Part shown: piece by piece, positions 62,986 through 64,000 of the stretch | Position numbering within the stretch: position 1 is the stretch's first letter | How the letters are laid out: each line of letters begins with the position of its first letter | Assembly: GCA_016708265.1 (NCBI GenBank) | Contig: JADJGA010000011.1 | Span: forward strand, 558,001 to 622,000 | DNA from: Saprospiraceae bacterium | GTDB taxonomy: Bacteria > Bacteroidota > Bacteroidia > Chitinophagales > Saprospiraceae | DNA: 64,000 nucleotides | Reading direction: 5' to 3' | The notes under the pieces: model-generated | Told to the model about the DNA's origin: nothing | Seen by the model: only the letters and a program-made list of their open reading frames with translations | Database searches by the model: none | Program-made: the position numbers and the translations under genes

Positions 62986-64000
62986 TTAAGCAGGTTCTTG
63001 CTTAAAAACTTTTACAAAATTTTTGATCCAGTCAGTAGTAAGTGATTTAGGTCTTTCAAGAGGAAAATTTAAAGCCCTAGACCATACTGATGCTGCCAGA
63101 ACACCCAAAGCCCTGGATACTCCGAACATCACAGTATAATAATCATATTCTTTAAACCCATAATGCACGAGTAATGCACCACTGTGTGCATCGACATTGG
63201 GAAATGGATTTTTAACTTTGCCCAGTCCAGTCAGGATTGGTGGAATATGCTCAAATAGTTTCCAGATTATATTTATGAGATTGGAATTTTCAATATTGCG
63301 CTCGGCAAATTTTTGCTGTGCAGTAAACCTTGGATCAGGTATCCTGAGAACAGCATGTCCGTATCCGGGAATTACCCTACCTGCCTCAATGGTCTTGTGA
63401 ATATATTGGATTATTTGTTCATCAGTTGGCTTATCAGTTCCAATGTCATCAATCATCTCAAATACCCACTTTATCACTTCCTGATTTGCAAGCCCATGTA
63501 AAGGTCCGGCTAAAGCATTTATTCCTGCAGATAGCGAAAAATATGCATCACTCAAAGTTGAATTTACAAGATGGGTTGTATGAGCAGATGCATTTCCTCC
63601 TTCATGATCGGCATGAATAGTAAGATACAGTCTCATAAGTTCCTTGAATCCTTCGTCATCATTGCCCATCATGTGTGCATAATTTGCTCCCCAGTCCAGT
63701 TCCGGATCTGATGATATTTGTTTTCCGTTATTATATTTTATGTTATATATATATGCTCCGAGATAAGGCAGATTTGCGATCAGGTTCATGGAATCTTCAT
63801 AAGTAGCATCCCAGTATTCTGATTTATTCATACCTTCAGAATACTTTTTATCGAAAATACTGTTGTTTCTCATAGCCAGAATACCGATACTCAGCATTGT
63901 CATTGGATGTGTTTCCAATGGCAAAGTATCAAGAACATCCTTTACATACTGAGGAAAATTAGCTCTTTTGCGCCACTCCTCGGTCAGCCAGGCAACATCG
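62986..64000 (-). CDS. gltA: Citrate synthase, eukaryote-like type (5' end beyond the window)
   Basis: Citrate synthase condenses oxaloacetate and acetyl-CoA at the entry of the TCA cycle. The frame is open to the right edge (the upstream part reads WLTEEWRKRANFPQYVKDVL), so the start is missing and only about 338 residues are seen. Catalytic parts are present: LTIHADHEGGNASAHTTHLV, GPLHGLANQEVIKWVFEMI (first catalytic His), GRVIPGYGHAVLRIPDPRF (second catalytic His) and, near the end, ALGVLAASVWSRALNFPLER. The HADHEGGN and LAGPLHGLANQEV segments look like the mitochondrial-type enzyme rather than the E. coli type. It is convergent with rplY. Confidence 0.93.
   Translation of the reverse strand, partial: DVAWLTEEWRKRANFPQYVKDVLDTLPLETHPMTMLSIGILAMRNNSIFDKKYSEGMNKSEYWDATYEDSMNLIANLPYLGAYIYNIKYNNGKQISSDPELDWGANYAHMMGNDDEGFKELMRLYLTIHADHEGGNASAHTTHLVNSTLSDAYFSLSAGINALAGPLHGLANQEVIKWVFEMIDDIGTDKPTDEQIIQYIHKTIEAGRVIPGYGHAVLRIPDPRFTAQQKFAERNIENSNLINIIWKLFEHIPPILTGLGKVKNPFPNVDAHSGALLVHYGFKEYDYYTVMFGVSRALGVLAASVWSRALNFPLERPKSLTTDWIKNFVKVFKQEPA

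Overview
The window is about 64 kb of AT-rich DNA from a member of the Bacteroidota, probably class Bacteroidia; the species cannot be named from sequence alone. Four lines of evidence agree. The -7 promoter element TAnnTTTG recurs upstream of many genes and of all four tRNA genes. There is a PorW/SprE-type lipoprotein of the type IX secretion system (T9SS) and a secreted protein with a T9SS C-terminal sorting domain. Lipoproteins and large outer-membrane beta-barrel proteins are typical of the phylum. Most genes are ordinary chromosomal housekeeping or envelope genes.

Layout. 1-2.7 kb: a decayed acetyltransferase gene, a broken small secreted gene and an SH3-domain secreted protein. 2.8-5 kb: a PhzF-family gene, then a tRNA-Val gene followed on its own strand by two nearly identical GIY-YIG nuclease genes, each bounded by copies of the tRNA 3' end. 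5-9.2 kb: a large outer-membrane barrel and nadD. 9.2-15 kb: dnaN, an MacB/FtsX permease, a membrane protein, an NlpC/P60 lipoprotein, adk and obgE. 15-21.5 kb: two di-heme cytochrome c peroxidases, uvrC, and a BlaI/M56 regulatory pair with a visible operator. 21.8-26.6 kb: a PstS-like lipoprotein, a GH27 alpha-galactosidase flanked by a duplicated fragment of the next gene, and a DUF898-M48 pair. 26.6-29.7 kb: pabA-pabB-pabC and an ECF sigma factor with a tiny partner gene. 29.9-33 kb: a deoxynucleoside kinase and a two-gene GMC dehydrogenase. 33.7-40 kb: a four-repeat DUF4397 surface protein, a polysaccharide deacetylase with a CDF metal transporter, tRNA-Gln and an AAA/DUF4143 ATPase. 40-44.5 kb: a SlyD-type isomerase, a coiled-coil protein, tRNA-Ser, nadA and a GDSL hydrolase. 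44.5-52.5 kb: porW/sprE, an M23 peptidase, a lipoprotein, a WecA/TagO-type sugar-phosphate transferase and two secreted proteins. 52.7-57 kb: an operon of three periplasmic peptidyl-prolyl isomerases. 57-64 kb: a membrane protein, tRNA-Phe, two protease-fold proteins without the usual catalytic motifs, an amino-acid permease, ribosomal protein bL25, and citrate synthase running off the right edge.

How the genes work together. The surface theme (PorW/SprE, a sorting-domain cargo, the PPIase/SurA chaperone operon, outer-membrane barrels) fits T9SS export and outer-membrane assembly. Folate (pabABC), NAD (nadA, nadD) and nucleotide (adk, dNK) genes are core metabolism.

Sequence quality. At least ten genes, including the normally essential dnaN and obgE, are broken by single-base indels that mostly fall in homopolymer runs. 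I annotate these as one gene each with a frame break. The simplest explanation is sequencing or assembly error rather than gene loss. The most intriguing structure is the tRNA-Val/GIY-YIG array at 4.0-4.95 kb, which looks like a small mobile element that targets a tRNA 3' end.
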